A stretch of 64,000 nt of DNA from Oricola nitratireducens (GCF_014904745.1 NZ_JACZCS010000008.1:124001-188000); one strand, 5' to 3'. Positions 1 to 9,039 are shown, counted from the first letter of the stretch. The notes: generated from the letters alone by a model not told the origin. Numbers and translations: made by a program.

Positions 1-1
1 G

Positions 2-1135
2 TTCATCATCCTCAGCTTCCTCATGCCGATCGCGGACATGCTGTTCCGGTCGGTCGAGAACGGGATCGTGAAGGAGACGATCCCGCAGACGGTCGCGCTT
101 CTGAAGACATGGGATCCGACCACCGGGGAAGCGCCAGGCGAAGAGGTGTTCGCCGCGTTCCACGAGGATTTCGTCAAGGCTTACAAGGACAAGTCCCATA
201 CGCGCCTCGGATTGCGGCTCAACTACGACGAGCCCGGCATGTCCGGCCTGTTCCGCAAGACCGGGCGCAAGGTGGCCAAGATGGAGCCGCCCTACAAAGA
301 TGCCTTCATCAAGGTCGACAAGGACTGGGGCAAGGTCGAGACATGGGCGGTGATCAAGCGCGCCAGCCCGGTCCTGACCGACGGCTATTTCCTGAGCGCC
401 CTGGACGCCAAGAGAACGTCCAACGGCATCGAGATGCTGCCCGAGAAGGAACGGATCTATCTGTTCCTGTTCAAGCGAACGATGATCCTCTCCATCGTGA
501 TCACCGTGTCATGCCTGCTGCTCGGCTATCCGATCGCCTATCTGCTCGCCAATCTTCCGCTCAGGACATCGAACATGCTGATGATCCTGGTGCTGCTGCC
601 GTTCTGGACGTCGCTGCTGGTGCGCACCTCGGCGTGGAAGGTGCTGCTGCAGCAGCAAGGCGTCATCAACGATTTCCTGGTCTGGATCGGCGTCATCGAC
701 GACGCCAACCGCCTGATCATGATCAACAACCAGACCGGCACGATCATCGCGATGACGCATATCCTGCTGCCGTTCATGATCCTGCCGCTGTTCTCGGTGA
801 TGAAGACCATCTCGCCGTCCTATGTGCGGGCGGCGAAAAGCCTCGGCGCAAACGACTGGACGGCATTCTGGCGGGTCTATTTCCCGCAATCGGTGCCGGG
901 CATCGGGGCGGGCGCGATCCTCGTCTTCATCCTGTCGATCGGCTATTACATCACGCCGGAACTGGTCGGCGGCACGAGCGGCATCTTCATCTCGAACCGG
1001 ATCGCCTACCATATCTCGACGTCGCTCAACTGGGGGCTCGCGGCCGCGCTCGGCACGATCCTGCTGGCGCTGGTGATGCTGCTCTTCTACGTCTACGACA
1101 AGATCGTCGGCATCGATAACGTGAAGCTGGGCTAG
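2..1135 (+). CDS. ABC transporter permease, PotB-type (5' end outside window)
   Basis: Inner-membrane permease of a polyamine-type (PotABCD-like) ABC importer. The reading frame is open to the left edge, so the true start lies upstream. What remains begins inside the first membrane helix, followed by a periplasmic stretch of about 130 residues and then five hydrophobic helices. The cytoplasmic EAA-type loop that contacts the ATPase is visible as YVRAAKSLGANDWTAFWRV. The long insertion after helix 1 is common in alphaproteobacterial PotB relatives. A second permease follows after 10 bases, so the two form the channel. The substrate cannot be read from the permease; the downstream creatinase suggests creatine or another guanidino or amine compound, which is inference. 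Confidence 0.85.
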   Translation, partial: FIILSFLMPIADMLFRSVENGIVKETIPQTVALLKTWDPTTGEAPGEEVFAAFHEDFVKAYKDKSHTRLGLRLNYDEPGMSGLFRKTGRKVAKMEPPYKDAFIKVDKDWGKVETWAVIKRASPVLTDGYFLSALDAKRTSNGIEMLPEKERIYLFLFKRTMILSIVITVSCLLLGYPIAYLLANLPLRTSNMLMILVLLPFWTSLLVRTSAWKVLLQQQGVINDFLVWIGVIDDANRLIMINNQTGTIIAMTHILLPFMILPLFSVMKTISPSYVRAAKSLGANDWTAFWRVYFPQSVPGIGAGAILVFILSIGYYITPELVGGTSGIFISNRIAYHISTSLNWGLAAALGTILLALVMLLFYVYDKIVGIDNVKLG

Positions 1136-1145
1136 GAGAACCACG

Positions 1146-2000
1146 ATGTCCGCACTTCCGCCCTATGCCTCGACGGCGCAGATCTCCTGGTATTACGGTT
1201 TCCGCGTCATCTGCGCGCTGATCTTCTTCTTCCTGATCTTTCCGATCATCGTGATCATGCCGCTGTCGTTCAACGCGGAGGATTTCTTCACCTTCACGCC
1301 GAAGATGCTGGCGCTCGATCCTGCGGGCTATTCGCTGAAGCACTACCAGGACTTCTTCACCAATCCCGACTGGCAGCAGGCGCTGTGGAACTCGGTGCGG
1401 ATCGCGCCGGTGGCGACGCTTCTGGCGACCTCTTTCGGGACGCTTGCCGCGATCGGCCTCAGCCAGAGCCATGTGCCGTTCAAGTCGGCGATCATGGCGA
1501 TCCTGATCTCGCCGATGATCGTGCCGCTGATCATCTCGGCGGCGGGGATGTATTTCTTCTATTCGCGCATCGGGCTGCAGGGCACCTATTGGGGCGTCGT
1601 GCTGGCGCATGCCGCACTCGGCACGCCGTTCGTCATCATCACCGTGACGGCGACGCTGGTCGGTTTCGACCGGTCGCTGACGCGGGCTGCTGCTTCCATG
1701 GGCGCCGATCCGGTGCGCACCTTCTTCAAGGTGCAGATGCCGCTGATCCTGCCCGGCGTGATCTCCGGCGCGCTGTTCGCCTTCATCACCTCCTTCGACG
1801 AGGTGGTGGTGGTTCTGTTCCTCGGCTCGGCCTCCCAGAAGACGCTGCCCTGGCAGATGTTTACCGGGCTGCGCGAGCAGATCTCGCCGACGATCCTTGC
1901 CGTGGCGACGATCCTGGTCGTGATCTCGGTGGTGCTGCTGACGGTTCTCGAGCTGTTGCGGCGGCGCTCGGAGCGGCTGCGCGGTCTCGCGCCGAGCTGA
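1146..2000 (+). CDS. ABC transporter permease, PotC-type
   Basis: Second inner-membrane permease of the same importer, 284 residues, the usual length for PotC. An AGGAG ribosome binding site precedes the ATG. Six hydrophobic helices are visible, with the EAA-loop signature around RAAASMGADPVRTFFKV. It pairs with the PotB-type permease immediately upstream. The ATPase and binding protein are presumably upstream of the window. About 155 bases separate it from the creatinase gene, so co-transcription is possible but not proven. Confidence 0.88.
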   Translation: MSALPPYASTAQISWYYGFRVICALIFFFLIFPIIVIMPLSFNAEDFFTFTPKMLALDPAGYSLKHYQDFFTNPDWQQALWNSVRIAPVATLLATSFGTLAAIGLSQSHVPFKSAIMAILISPMIVPLIISAAGMYFFYSRIGLQGTYWGVVLAHAALGTPFVIITVTATLVGFDRSLTRAAASMGADPVRTFFKVQMPLILPGVISGALFAFITSFDEVVVVLFLGSASQKTLPWQMFTGLREQISPTILAVATILVVISVVLLTVLELLRRRSERLRGLAPS

Positions 2001-2155
2001 CGCCCGTCGCAATCAGACAAACCGATGTCATTGCCGGATATGGCGTTTTGAACACGCCGTCATAATATCCTCGCGCCGGTTTCACTTCCCGGCTCGGCCA
2101 ACGTTCGCGGCAATAGGGCCGCGGGCCATCAGGCCCAACGAAGCGAACCTCAAAC

Positions 2156-3388
2156 ATGACGATCAAGACCAGCACCGAAGACATGCTGCATGTCTTCCAG
2201 TGGAAGAATGGCGACAAGGAATGGTCGCCGTTTTCCGACACTGAGATGGACCGGCGGCAGAACGCCATGCGGGGCCATCTCGCCGCACAGGACATCGACG
2301 CGGCGGTTTTTACTTCCTACCAGGGCATCTGCTACCATTCCGGTTTCCTGTACTGCCAGTTCGGCCGCAAGTTCGGTTTCGTGCTGACGCAGGACAGCGC
2401 GACGACGGTCAGCGCCGGCATCGACGGCGGCCAGCCGTGGCGGCGCACGCATGGCGACAACATCATCTATTCGGACTGGCGGCGCGACAATTTCTTCACG
2501 GCGCTGAAATCGCTGATTCCGGCCGGCGCGAAACGCATCGGCATCGAGTTCGACCATGTCTCGCTCGATTATCGCCGCCAGCTGGGCGACGCATTTCCAG
2601 GCGTCGAGTTCGTCGACGTGTCGGAAGCCTCGATGTGGATGCGCACGATCAAGTCGGGCGAGGAGCAGGCGCTGATCCGCGAAGGCGCGCGGATCTGCAA
2701 TGTCGGCGCGCGCGCGGTTATGGGCGCGGTCGGGGAGGGTGTGCCGGAATACGAGGTGGCGCTCGCATCGACCAACGCGATGGTGCGCGAGATCGGCAAG
2801 AGCTTTCCCTTCGTCGAGCTGATGGACACCTGGACGTGGTTTCAGTCGGGCATCATGACCGACGGGGCACACAATCCGGTGACAAACAAGAAGGTGGCGC
2901 GCGGCGACATCCTGTCACTGAACTGTTTCCCGATGATCTTCGGCTACTACACCGCGATCGAGCGGACCCTGTTCTGCGAGGAAGCATCCGACGCGCATCT
3001 CGACCTGTGGGAGAAGAACTGCGCGGTGATGAAAGCGGGCTCGGCGATGATCGCGCCGGGGCGGAAATGCTCGGAGATCGCGCTGGCGCTCAACGAGATG
3101 TATCGCTCATGGGACCTGTTGCAGTACCGCTCGTTCGGTTACGGCCATTCCTTCGGCGTGCTGTCGCATTATTACGGCCGCGAGGCGGGCGTCGAACTGC
3201 GCGAGGATGTCGACACCGTGCTGGAGCCGGGGATGGTCGTGTCGATGGAGCCGATGATCATGATCCCGGAAGGAACGCCCGGGGCGGGCGGCTATCGCGA
3301 GCACGATATCTTCATCATCACCGAGGACGGGGCGGAGAACATCACCAATTTCCCCTACGGACCCGAGGAGATGATCATCAAGGCATGA
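2156..3388 (+). CDS. creatinase (creatine amidinohydrolase)
   Basis: Hydrolyses creatine to sarcosine and urea. The 410-residue protein has an N-terminal creatinase domain and a C-terminal pita-bread M24 fold, and is close to the Pseudomonas putida enzyme throughout as I recall that sequence. The residues equivalent to its active-site His232, Glu262 and Glu358 are present at 239, 269 and 365, a constant offset of seven. The substrate-pocket stretch DTWTWFQSGI and the block DGGQPWRRT are also conserved. This makes creatinase more likely than a general Xaa-Pro peptidase. The PotBC-type importer upstream may deliver substrate. No sarcosine oxidase is in the window. A creatininase-family gene lies about 24 kb downstream on the other strand. 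Confidence 0.9.
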   Translation: MTIKTSTEDMLHVFQWKNGDKEWSPFSDTEMDRRQNAMRGHLAAQDIDAAVFTSYQGICYHSGFLYCQFGRKFGFVLTQDSATTVSAGIDGGQPWRRTHGDNIIYSDWRRDNFFTALKSLIPAGAKRIGIEFDHVSLDYRRQLGDAFPGVEFVDVSEASMWMRTIKSGEEQALIREGARICNVGARAVMGAVGEGVPEYEVALASTNAMVREIGKSFPFVELMDTWTWFQSGIMTDGAHNPVTNKKVARGDILSLNCFPMIFGYYTAIERTLFCEEASDAHLDLWEKNCAVMKAGSAMIAPGRKCSEIALALNEMYRSWDLLQYRSFGYGHSFGVLSHYYGREAGVELREDVDTVLEPGMVVSMEPMIMIPEGTPGAGGYREHDIFIITEDGAENITNFPYGPEEMIIKA

Positions 3389-3501
3389 CGTTGGCGGTCC
3401 GCGTCGATCTTGACGCGATCCGCCGCGACTTCCATCATGCCGGCAACACGGCATTGCAGCGATAATGCGAAGCAGCCCGACGGCGAGAGGACGCAAGACA
3501 A

Positions 3502-5181
3502 GTGACCGGCGATACGCGCCGCATAGGTCCCTTCTTCTCGTCGCTTGCGGGCTACCGGGCGTTATGGCTCGCAAGCGATGCGAAAGCGGGCCTCTTGCTT
3601 GCGGCGATTGCCCTGCCTGAACAATTCGCGACGGCCCGGCTGGCGGGATTGCCGCCTGTCGCCGGGCTGTTGGCCTTCGCCGCCGGAACGCTGGCCTTCG
3701 CGGCGTTCGGCCGGCACCGTCTGATGTCGGTCGGCGCGGACTCCACTATCGCACCCATCATCGCGGGCACCCTGTCTGCCCTAGCGGTCGCCGGATCGGC
3801 GCAATATGCGAGCTTCGCAGCAGTGTTGGGGGTGCTGGTCGGCGTTATCTTGATGTCGTCGTACAGATTTCACCTCGGATGGGTCGCCGACCTCCTTTCC
3901 ATCCCGGTCACGACGGGGCTGCTTGCCGGCATCGCCTGTCACATCGTCGTGGGCCAGGTTCCGACGGTTCTCGGTCTGCAGATCTCTCCGGGCTCCCTTC
4001 CCGCAACCGCGGCCGCCATTGCCGGGCAACTCGGCGAAGCGCAGATGATCCCGCTGATCATCGCCGGCTGTGTGCTGGCCATAACGTTGCTGGTGCAGGC
4101 GACGGACAGGCAGATTCCCGGACCGCTCATTGGCCTCATGGCGAGCGGCGTCGCAGTCTGGTGGTTCGGGCTGAAGGCCAGCGGGCTCGATACGCTCGAG
4201 GATCTCGCCATATCGCCGCCATCGTTTTCGCTGGCGATTCCGAACCTGTCCGACTTCGCCACGCTGTTGCCGCTGGCGCTTGTCGTCTCGCTTTTGTGCA
4301 TGATCCAGACGTCGAGCGTGATTCAAGCCTTCGGCGGCCATGATGCGGACCCCGAGACCGTATCGCGCGATTTTGCCGCGATTGGCGCCGGTAATGTCCT
4401 TGCCGGGCTAATCGGCGCCTTTCCCGTCAACTCCAGCCCTCCGCGGACCGGAATCGTCGCGGAGGCAGGGGGATTGACCCAATTGAGCGGATTGCTGGCG
4501 ATCCTCGTTTGCGGTCTGGTGGTCGCGTTCGGCAGCACCGCCTTTTCATATGTCCCGCAAGCCGCCTTGAGCGGCGTGTTGCTGTTCGTCGCCATCCGGA
4601 TCATCCGCGTTGCGACGATCCGCCGGATATGGCGTCAAAGCCCCGTCGAGGCCGGACTGGTATTCGGAAGCGCGGCTCTCGTCGTGTTCCTGCCGATCGG
4701 GGTCGGGGTCGGGCTTGGAATCGTCCTGTCACTGATGCACAGCCTTTACACGATCGCCCGTCCGAACTGCCGTGAGTTGTTCCGTGTCGAGGGTACGACA
4801 ATCTGGTGGGCCGACATGCCGGACGCTCGCGGCGAGCGTGTGCCCGGCGTGCTCGCTTTCTCGCTGGCGGCGCCGCTCAATTTCTTGAGCACGAAGTTCA
4901 TTCTCGGGCAATTGACCCGGGCGATCGAAGGGATGCCGGACCCCTGCAAGCTTGTGGTTCTGGAAGGCAACAGCGTGGTCGACATCGATTTCACCGGGGC
5001 CGAACTGTTGCGGGAGCGGATCGAGATGCTGCGCGGGAGCGGAATAACGGTCGCCCTGGCGCGGCTTGAATCGGTTAGGGCGATACGGGCGGCGAGACGC
5101 ACAGGGTTGATCGAGTCACTCGGGCCGGATCATGTTTTCCGCTCTGTCGAGGAAGCCGTGCGGGCGCTCGGACCGCAGTGA
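3502..5181 (+). CDS. SulP family anion transporter with STAS domain
   Basis: Inner-membrane SulP (SLC26-like) transporter of 559 residues, normally sulfate, bicarbonate or another anion by proton or sodium symport. The first two thirds contain about ten or more hydrophobic helices. The C-terminal ~110 residues form a STAS domain, seen in VVLEGNSVVDIDFTGAELL. It starts at GTG with a GAGAGG ribosome binding site. It lies 113 bases after creatinase and ends before a bidirectional terminator. Sulfate would fit as a substrate given the sulfur-oxidation genes further on, but the family also carries bicarbonate and dicarboxylates, so specificity is open. Confidence 0.85.
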   Translation: MTGDTRRIGPFFSSLAGYRALWLASDAKAGLLLAAIALPEQFATARLAGLPPVAGLLAFAAGTLAFAAFGRHRLMSVGADSTIAPIIAGTLSALAVAGSAQYASFAAVLGVLVGVILMSSYRFHLGWVADLLSIPVTTGLLAGIACHIVVGQVPTVLGLQISPGSLPATAAAIAGQLGEAQMIPLIIAGCVLAITLLVQATDRQIPGPLIGLMASGVAVWWFGLKASGLDTLEDLAISPPSFSLAIPNLSDFATLLPLALVVSLLCMIQTSSVIQAFGGHDADPETVSRDFAAIGAGNVLAGLIGAFPVNSSPPRTGIVAEAGGLTQLSGLLAILVCGLVVAFGSTAFSYVPQAALSGVLLFVAIRIIRVATIRRIWRQSPVEAGLVFGSAALVVFLPIGVGVGLGIVLSLMHSLYTIARPNCRELFRVEGTTIWWADMPDARGERVPGVLAFSLAAPLNFLSTKFILGQLTRAIEGMPDPCKLVVLEGNSVVDIDFTGAELLRERIEMLRGSGITVALARLESVRAIRAARRTGLIESLGPDHVFRSVEEAVRALGPQ

Positions 5182-5226
5182 CGCCCGCTTGCCGTCGCCG
5201 GGTGATCATCAGCCGCAAGATCCATG

Positions 5227-5259
5227 AAAAACGCCCGGGCGAGATGCCCGGGCGTTTTT
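5227..5259. terminator. bidirectional rho-independent terminator between sulP and ligB
   Basis: A perfect 10-bp stem (ACGCCCGGGC / GCCCGGGCGT) with a 5-base loop, flanked by A4 on the left and T4-5 on the right. It can terminate both the SulP gene from the left and ligB from the right. Confidence 0.9.
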
Positions 5260-5278
5260 GTCGGCCAGTGCTTGCCGA

Positions 5279-6127
5279 TTACGCGGCGCATTCCAGCAGC
5301 AGCGTGCCGGCGGCGGTGTTGGAAATCGGGATGTGGTAGTTGCGGGTGATCTCGTTGACGTCGTCGCCGAGCGCGCCGCGCATCATCATCCACATCAGGA
5401 ATTCGGTGCCCTGTGCGCCGGCCTTCTCGACCAGCTCCATGCGGGTGATCTTGGTCAGTTCCTCGGGATTGTGGACAATGTTTTCCAGGCAGTACTGGTC
5501 GAACTCCTTGTTGATGAAGCCCGCCCGCTGTCCGTCGAGCTGGTGCGACAGGCCACCGGTGCCCAGAACAACGATCTTTGCATCCTCGGGGAAGGAACGC
5601 AGGGCCTTGCCCAGCGCCTTACCGAAGTTCAGGGCGCGGTGCAGCGTCGGAATCGGATGCTGCACCGTGTTGGCCGAAATCGGCACGGCGCGCGGCATGT
5701 CCGGATTGTTCGGCGCGCCCGGCCAGAAGAGCTGCATCGGCACGACGAAGCCGTGATCGACAGCCAGTTCCTGGCAAGAGGTGATGTCGAACTCGTCGGC
5801 GACCATCGACTCGATGATGTGCCAAGAAAGTTCCGGTGCGCCGGGGAACGGATCGAGCGACGGCAGGCCCCAGCCTTCGTCCTCGTTCTTGTACTCGTGC
5901 GCGGCGCCGATCGCGAAGGTCGGCATCTGGTCGAGGAAGAAGCCGAGGCCGTGATCGTTGTAGATGTTGATCACGTAGTCGGGCTTGTGCTCTTTGATCC
6001 ACGCATGAACCTTCGGATAGCCTTCGAAGAAGGGTTTCCAGTAGGGATCGTCGTAGAGTTCCTTCTGGATCGCGTTGCCTACCGCGGGAATGTGGGAGGT
6101 GGTGATGCCACCGAGAATCTTTGCCAT
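5279..6127 (-). CDS. ligB: protocatechuate 4,5-dioxygenase, beta (catalytic) subunit
   Basis: Extradiol ring-cleavage enzyme that opens protocatechuate between carbons 4 and 5 to 4-carboxy-2-hydroxymuconate semialdehyde. The 282-residue protein is a class III extradiol dioxygenase. The residues known in LigB as iron ligands or catalytic base are all present: His12, His59 (family His61), His195 and Glu242. An AAGGAGG ribosome binding site precedes the ATG. ligA lies 12 bases upstream in the same operon, as usual for LigAB. The terminator just downstream ends the transcript. Confidence 0.95.
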   Translation of the reverse strand: MAKILGGITTSHIPAVGNAIQKELYDDPYWKPFFEGYPKVHAWIKEHKPDYVINIYNDHGLGFFLDQMPTFAIGAAHEYKNEDEGWGLPSLDPFPGAPELSWHIIESMVADEFDITSCQELAVDHGFVVPMQLFWPGAPNNPDMPRAVPISANTVQHPIPTLHRALNFGKALGKALRSFPEDAKIVVLGTGGLSHQLDGQRAGFINKEFDQYCLENIVHNPEELTKITRMELVEKAGAQGTEFLMWMMMRGALGDDVNEITRNYHIPISNTAAGTLLLECAA

Positions 6128-6139
6128 GGTCTGTCCTCC

Positions 6140-6496
6140 TTACGCCTGACTTTTCAGGAATTCCTTGAATTCCTCGGTGGTGCGGCCGGTTTGCAGGCCG
6201 CCGACATCCTGCACCGACAGCTTGAAGATGCCAGCGAACTTGGCGAGGTAATAGATGTTGCCGCCGGCGTCGATCAGCCCGAGAATGTCACGGTCGCGGA
6301 CCGCCTTTTTCTGCTGATCGTTGAGGCCGTATTTTTCCATATAAGCCTCTTCGTCGGCCACGAAGGCGTCGCGGTTTTCCTTCTTGTTGAACGAGTAGCA
6401 CATCTTGTTGAGCGCATAGCCTTTCATTGCCTGCTTGCCGTCGAAGATCGTCGTACCCGGAATGTCGATGTGATAGTCAAAACCTGGCTGGTCCAT
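6140..6496 (-). CDS. ligA: protocatechuate 4,5-dioxygenase, alpha subunit
   Basis: Small helical subunit that caps the LigB active site. It is 118 residues from the chosen start. That start was taken because AGGAGGA lies 7 bases upstream. An in-frame ATG six codons earlier at 6514 would place the ribosome binding site inside the gene. Typical LigA features include the early block IPGTTIFDG and the later TEEFKEFLKSQ. It is first in a two-gene operon with ligB. A FixK/FNR-like box lies 55 bases upstream of the start. Confidence 0.93.
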   Translation of the reverse strand: MDQPGFDYHIDIPGTTIFDGKQAMKGYALNKMCYSFNKKENRDAFVADEEAYMEKYGLNDQQKKAVRDRDILGLIDAGGNIYYLAKFAGIFKLSVQDVGGLQTGRTTEEFKEFLKSQA

Positions 6497-6551
6497 GGTC
6501 CGTTCCTCCTGCATTTCATTTATGTATACGCAGGCGCCGCGAGAGGCGGGT

Positions 6552-6565
6552 TTGACCTAAATCAA
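6552..6565. promoter_or_regulatory. FNR/FixK/CRP-type box upstream of ligAB
   Basis: TTGACCTAAATCAA fits the TTGAY-N4-RTCAA consensus of Crp-Fnr family regulators. It lies about 55 bases before the ligA start. This is the only strong palindrome in the 257-base gap between ligA and ligI. Oxygen or redox control of the ring-cleavage operon is inferred. Confidence 0.5.
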
Positions 6566-6670
6566 GTGGATCCGGCGAGGGTATGAGAATGAATGCCCAT
6601 TACGCAAAACTTATATGTACTTTCCCTCGCTCCATGCGGGGCCTGCCGCCGAAAACCTGGATTTTACCAC

Positions 6671-6696
6671 AAAAAATGCCCGGATGTGCGGGGCAT
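6671..6696 (-). terminator. rho-independent terminator after ligI
   Basis: Read on the minus strand, ATGCCC and GGGCAT form a stem followed by a run of T residues (the A6 at 6671-6676 on the plus strand). It lies about 60 bases past the ligI stop, so ligI and ligAB are separate transcripts. Confidence 0.6.
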
Positions 6697-6753
6697 CCGA
6701 GCCAATATGCGTTGCGTGCGGTTTCCGGCGGACGCCACGGGCGTCCTGTGTGC

Positions 6754-7623
6754 TCAGCTCCAGTATAGCCGCATTGGATTGTCGACGAGCAACGCCTGCT
6801 GTTCGGCGGCGGACGGTGCGATCCGCGGAATGAAATCGACCAGCTTGCCGTCGTCGGGCATGTGGGACTTCATGTTCGGGTGAGGCCAGTCGGTGCCCCA
6901 GATTACGCGGTCGGGGAACGTCTCGACGAGTTTGCGCCCGAAGGGAACGACATCGTCATAGGGCGGACCGTCGACAGTCAATCGCTCGGGGCAGGTGACC
7001 TTGGTCCAGATCGTGTCGACATCCGCCATAAGATCGACGAAGCGCTGGAAATCGGGATGATCGACGCCCTTGGTGACGTCCGGCCGGCCCATGTGATCGA
7101 CGACGATGGTCGTCGGAAGCTGTTTCAGGAACGGAATCAGACCTTCAAGATCCTGCGCCTCGAAATAGACGACGATATGCCAGCCGAGCGTGGCGATCTT
7201 CTCGGCGATGGAGAGGAAGACCTCCCTCGGGGTGTTGTCGACGAGGCGCTTGACGAAATTGAAGCGCACGCCGCGCACGCCGGCCTCGTTCATCGCCTTC
7301 AGTTCGTCCATGGAAATGTCGGGGCCGACCGAGGCGACGCCGCGGGCCTTGCCGCCGGCGGCGATCAGGGCATCGACGAGGGCGCGGTTATCGCGGCCGT
7401 GGCAGGTCGCCTGGACGATGACGTTGCGTTCGAAGCCGAGATAATCGCGCAGTTCGAACAGCTTCTCCTTCGGCGCGTCGCAAGGAGTGTATTTGCGTTC
7501 CGGCGCATAGGGGAATTTGTCGGCGGGGCCGAAGACATGGCAATGCGCATCCACGGCACCGGCAGGCGGAACGAAAGCCGGTTTCGAGGGATTGGGGTGG
7601 AAAGGCAGGTAATCAGCGTCCAT
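6754..7623 (-). CDS. ligI: 2-pyrone-4,6-dicarboxylate hydrolase
   Basis: Amidohydrolase-superfamily enzyme that opens 2-pyrone-4,6-dicarboxylate to 4-oxalomesaconate in the protocatechuate 4,5-cleavage pathway. It is 289 residues, matching the usual ~290. Family landmarks are VDAHCHVFGP near residue 25, VIVQATCHG, VVDHMGRPD, VIWGTDWPHPN and the C-terminal NPMRLYWS. The start at 7623 is chosen on family length. An in-frame ATG at 7677 would add 18 residues and has an AAGGCG upstream, so the start is not certain. It is divergent from the double-HTH LysR regulator, the likely activator. Confidence 0.92.
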   Translation of the reverse strand: MDADYLPFHPNPSKPAFVPPAGAVDAHCHVFGPADKFPYAPERKYTPCDAPKEKLFELRDYLGFERNVIVQATCHGRDNRALVDALIAAGGKARGVASVGPDISMDELKAMNEAGVRGVRFNFVKRLVDNTPREVFLSIAEKIATLGWHIVVYFEAQDLEGLIPFLKQLPTTIVVDHMGRPDVTKGVDHPDFQRFVDLMADVDTIWTKVTCPERLTVDGPPYDDVVPFGRKLVETFPDRVIWGTDWPHPNMKSHMPDDGKLVDFIPRIAPSAAEQQALLVDNPMRLYWS

Positions 7624-7763
7624 GGGTCCCGTTTCGTCCGTTTTGTCTTGCGGCGCATTGATCTGCCGCAAATTCATTATTGCGCCTTGTCGGCGGATTG
7701 GTCGAGAAAATGCGCCAATTGCTGGCATTTTCCCATTCCAAATAGTTCGCCGGATATAAAATA

Positions 7764-7775
7764 TTGCTATAGCAA
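7764..7775. promoter_or_regulatory. perfect palindrome in the ligI-lysR divergent promoter region
   Basis: TTGCTATAGCAA is a perfect 12-bp palindrome about 25 bases before the LysR start, in the 177-base divergent region. A second imperfect inverted repeat (GCCA...TGGC) lies about 50 bases nearer ligI. It is a candidate binding site for the adjacent regulator. Confidence 0.4.
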
Positions 7776-7800
7776 GCTCCAAAGGAGATTTCTGGCCGCC

Positions 7801-9039
7801 ATGAGGCTGAGCGTTCCCAATATTCGTCACCTGCGGGTGTTTCGCGAAGTCGCCCATTGCCACAGCGTCAGCATGGCGGCCGAAAGGGCAGCGCTTTCGC
7901 AACCCGCCGTCACCCAGGCGGTGGCGAAGCTGGAGGAGGAACTCGGGGTTCCGTTGTTCGAGCGGCGCCGGGACGGCATGTTCGCCACGGAGGTCGGGAC
8001 GCGGTTCCTCGGGCGCGTGGAACGGGCGCTCGATCATCTGCAGGCCGGCGCGCGCGAGGCATCGCGTCTCGGCCTGCGGCAGAAGGCGCGCGGCTTCGCC
8101 GATTTCGACCGCCTGCTGACGGCGGCGCAGCTCAGGGCACTGATCGCGGTATCGGAGGCGAAGAATTTCTCCATGGCGGCGCGCAATCTCGGCATCTCGC
8201 AACCGTCGATCCACCGGGCGGCGCGCAACCTGGAGCGGTTGTCGGGCATCAAACTGTTCGAAAGCGCGCATGACGGCATCTCGCTGACGCCGGCGGCGCA
8301 TGTCCTTGCGCAGCGCACCAAGCTGGCGTTGTCCGAACTGCAGCAGGGCTTCGACGAGGTCGACGATTTTCTCGGCCAGGATTCAACCCATATCGCCGTC
8401 GGGGCGCTGCCGCTGGTGCGCACCTTCATCCTGCCGACGGCGATCGATCTCATGGTGCGCCATTCCGAGCGCGTACAGATCCGCGCGGTCGACGGGCGCT
8501 ATGACGAATTGCTGCAGGGCGTGCGCCAGGGCGATCTCGATTTCCTGATCGGGGCATTGCGCGATCCGCCGCCTGTGGACGACATCATCCAGGAGCGGTT
8601 GTTCGACGATCCGCTGGCGCTTGTAACCGGCCGGAATCACCCGCTTGCCGGCCGGCAATCGGTGACGATCGACGATGTTCTGCGCTTTCCGTGGGTCGCG
8701 CCGCCGAAGACGACCCCGGCGGGAAGTTATTTGTATAACACGCTGAAGATCCAGGACCTGCCGGAGACGCCGGTACGCGTCGTTTCCAGTTCGCTTGTAC
8801 TCTTGCGCGGCCTGTTGATGACCGGCGACTACATCACGATCATCTCGCTGAGCCAGATCCGCCATGAACACGAGCAGGGAATCCTGGTACCGCTGCCGAT
8901 CGAACTGACGGACAGCGCCCGCGCGATCGGGCTGACCTACCGGCGCGACTGGCGTCCGACCAAGACGCAGCAGCAGTTTCTCGGCTATCTGCGGGAGGTG
9001 ACGGGGTCGATGCGGGCGGCAAACACCGCTATTGAATAA
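7801..9039 (+). CDS. LysR-family regulator with two tandem HTH domains
   Basis: Likely regulator of the lig genes on both sides. The frame is open far upstream, but the LysR fold begins at the ATG at 7801, giving 413 residues, about 100 longer than a normal LysR protein. The first winged-helix HTH covers roughly residues 5-65 (SMAAERAALSQPAVTQAVAK). A second complete one follows at roughly 105-170 (SMAARNLGISQPSIHRAARN). The periplasmic-binding-like effector domain then runs from about 195. Both helices keep the LysR pattern of A-A-x-L-x-x-S-Q-P. It is divergent to ligI and upstream of ligC. The effector is probably a pathway intermediate; this is inferred from position. Confidence 0.88.
   Translation: MRLSVPNIRHLRVFREVAHCHSVSMAAERAALSQPAVTQAVAKLEEELGVPLFERRRDGMFATEVGTRFLGRVERALDHLQAGAREASRLGLRQKARGFADFDRLLTAAQLRALIAVSEAKNFSMAARNLGISQPSIHRAARNLERLSGIKLFESAHDGISLTPAAHVLAQRTKLALSELQQGFDEVDDFLGQDSTHIAVGALPLVRTFILPTAIDLMVRHSERVQIRAVDGRYDELLQGVRQGDLDFLIGALRDPPPVDDIIQERLFDDPLALVTGRNHPLAGRQSVTIDDVLRFPWVAPPKTTPAGSYLYNTLKIQDLPETPVRVVSSSLVLLRGLLMTGDYITIISLSQIRHEHEQGILVPLPIELTDSARAIGLTYRRDWRPTKTQQQFLGYLREVTGSMRAANTAIE

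Noticed and set aside
6862-7800. N-terminal extension of the LysR frame over ligI
   Set aside because: The first ~313 codons are antisense to ligI and carry no LysR sequence; the HTH starts right after the ATG at 7801.
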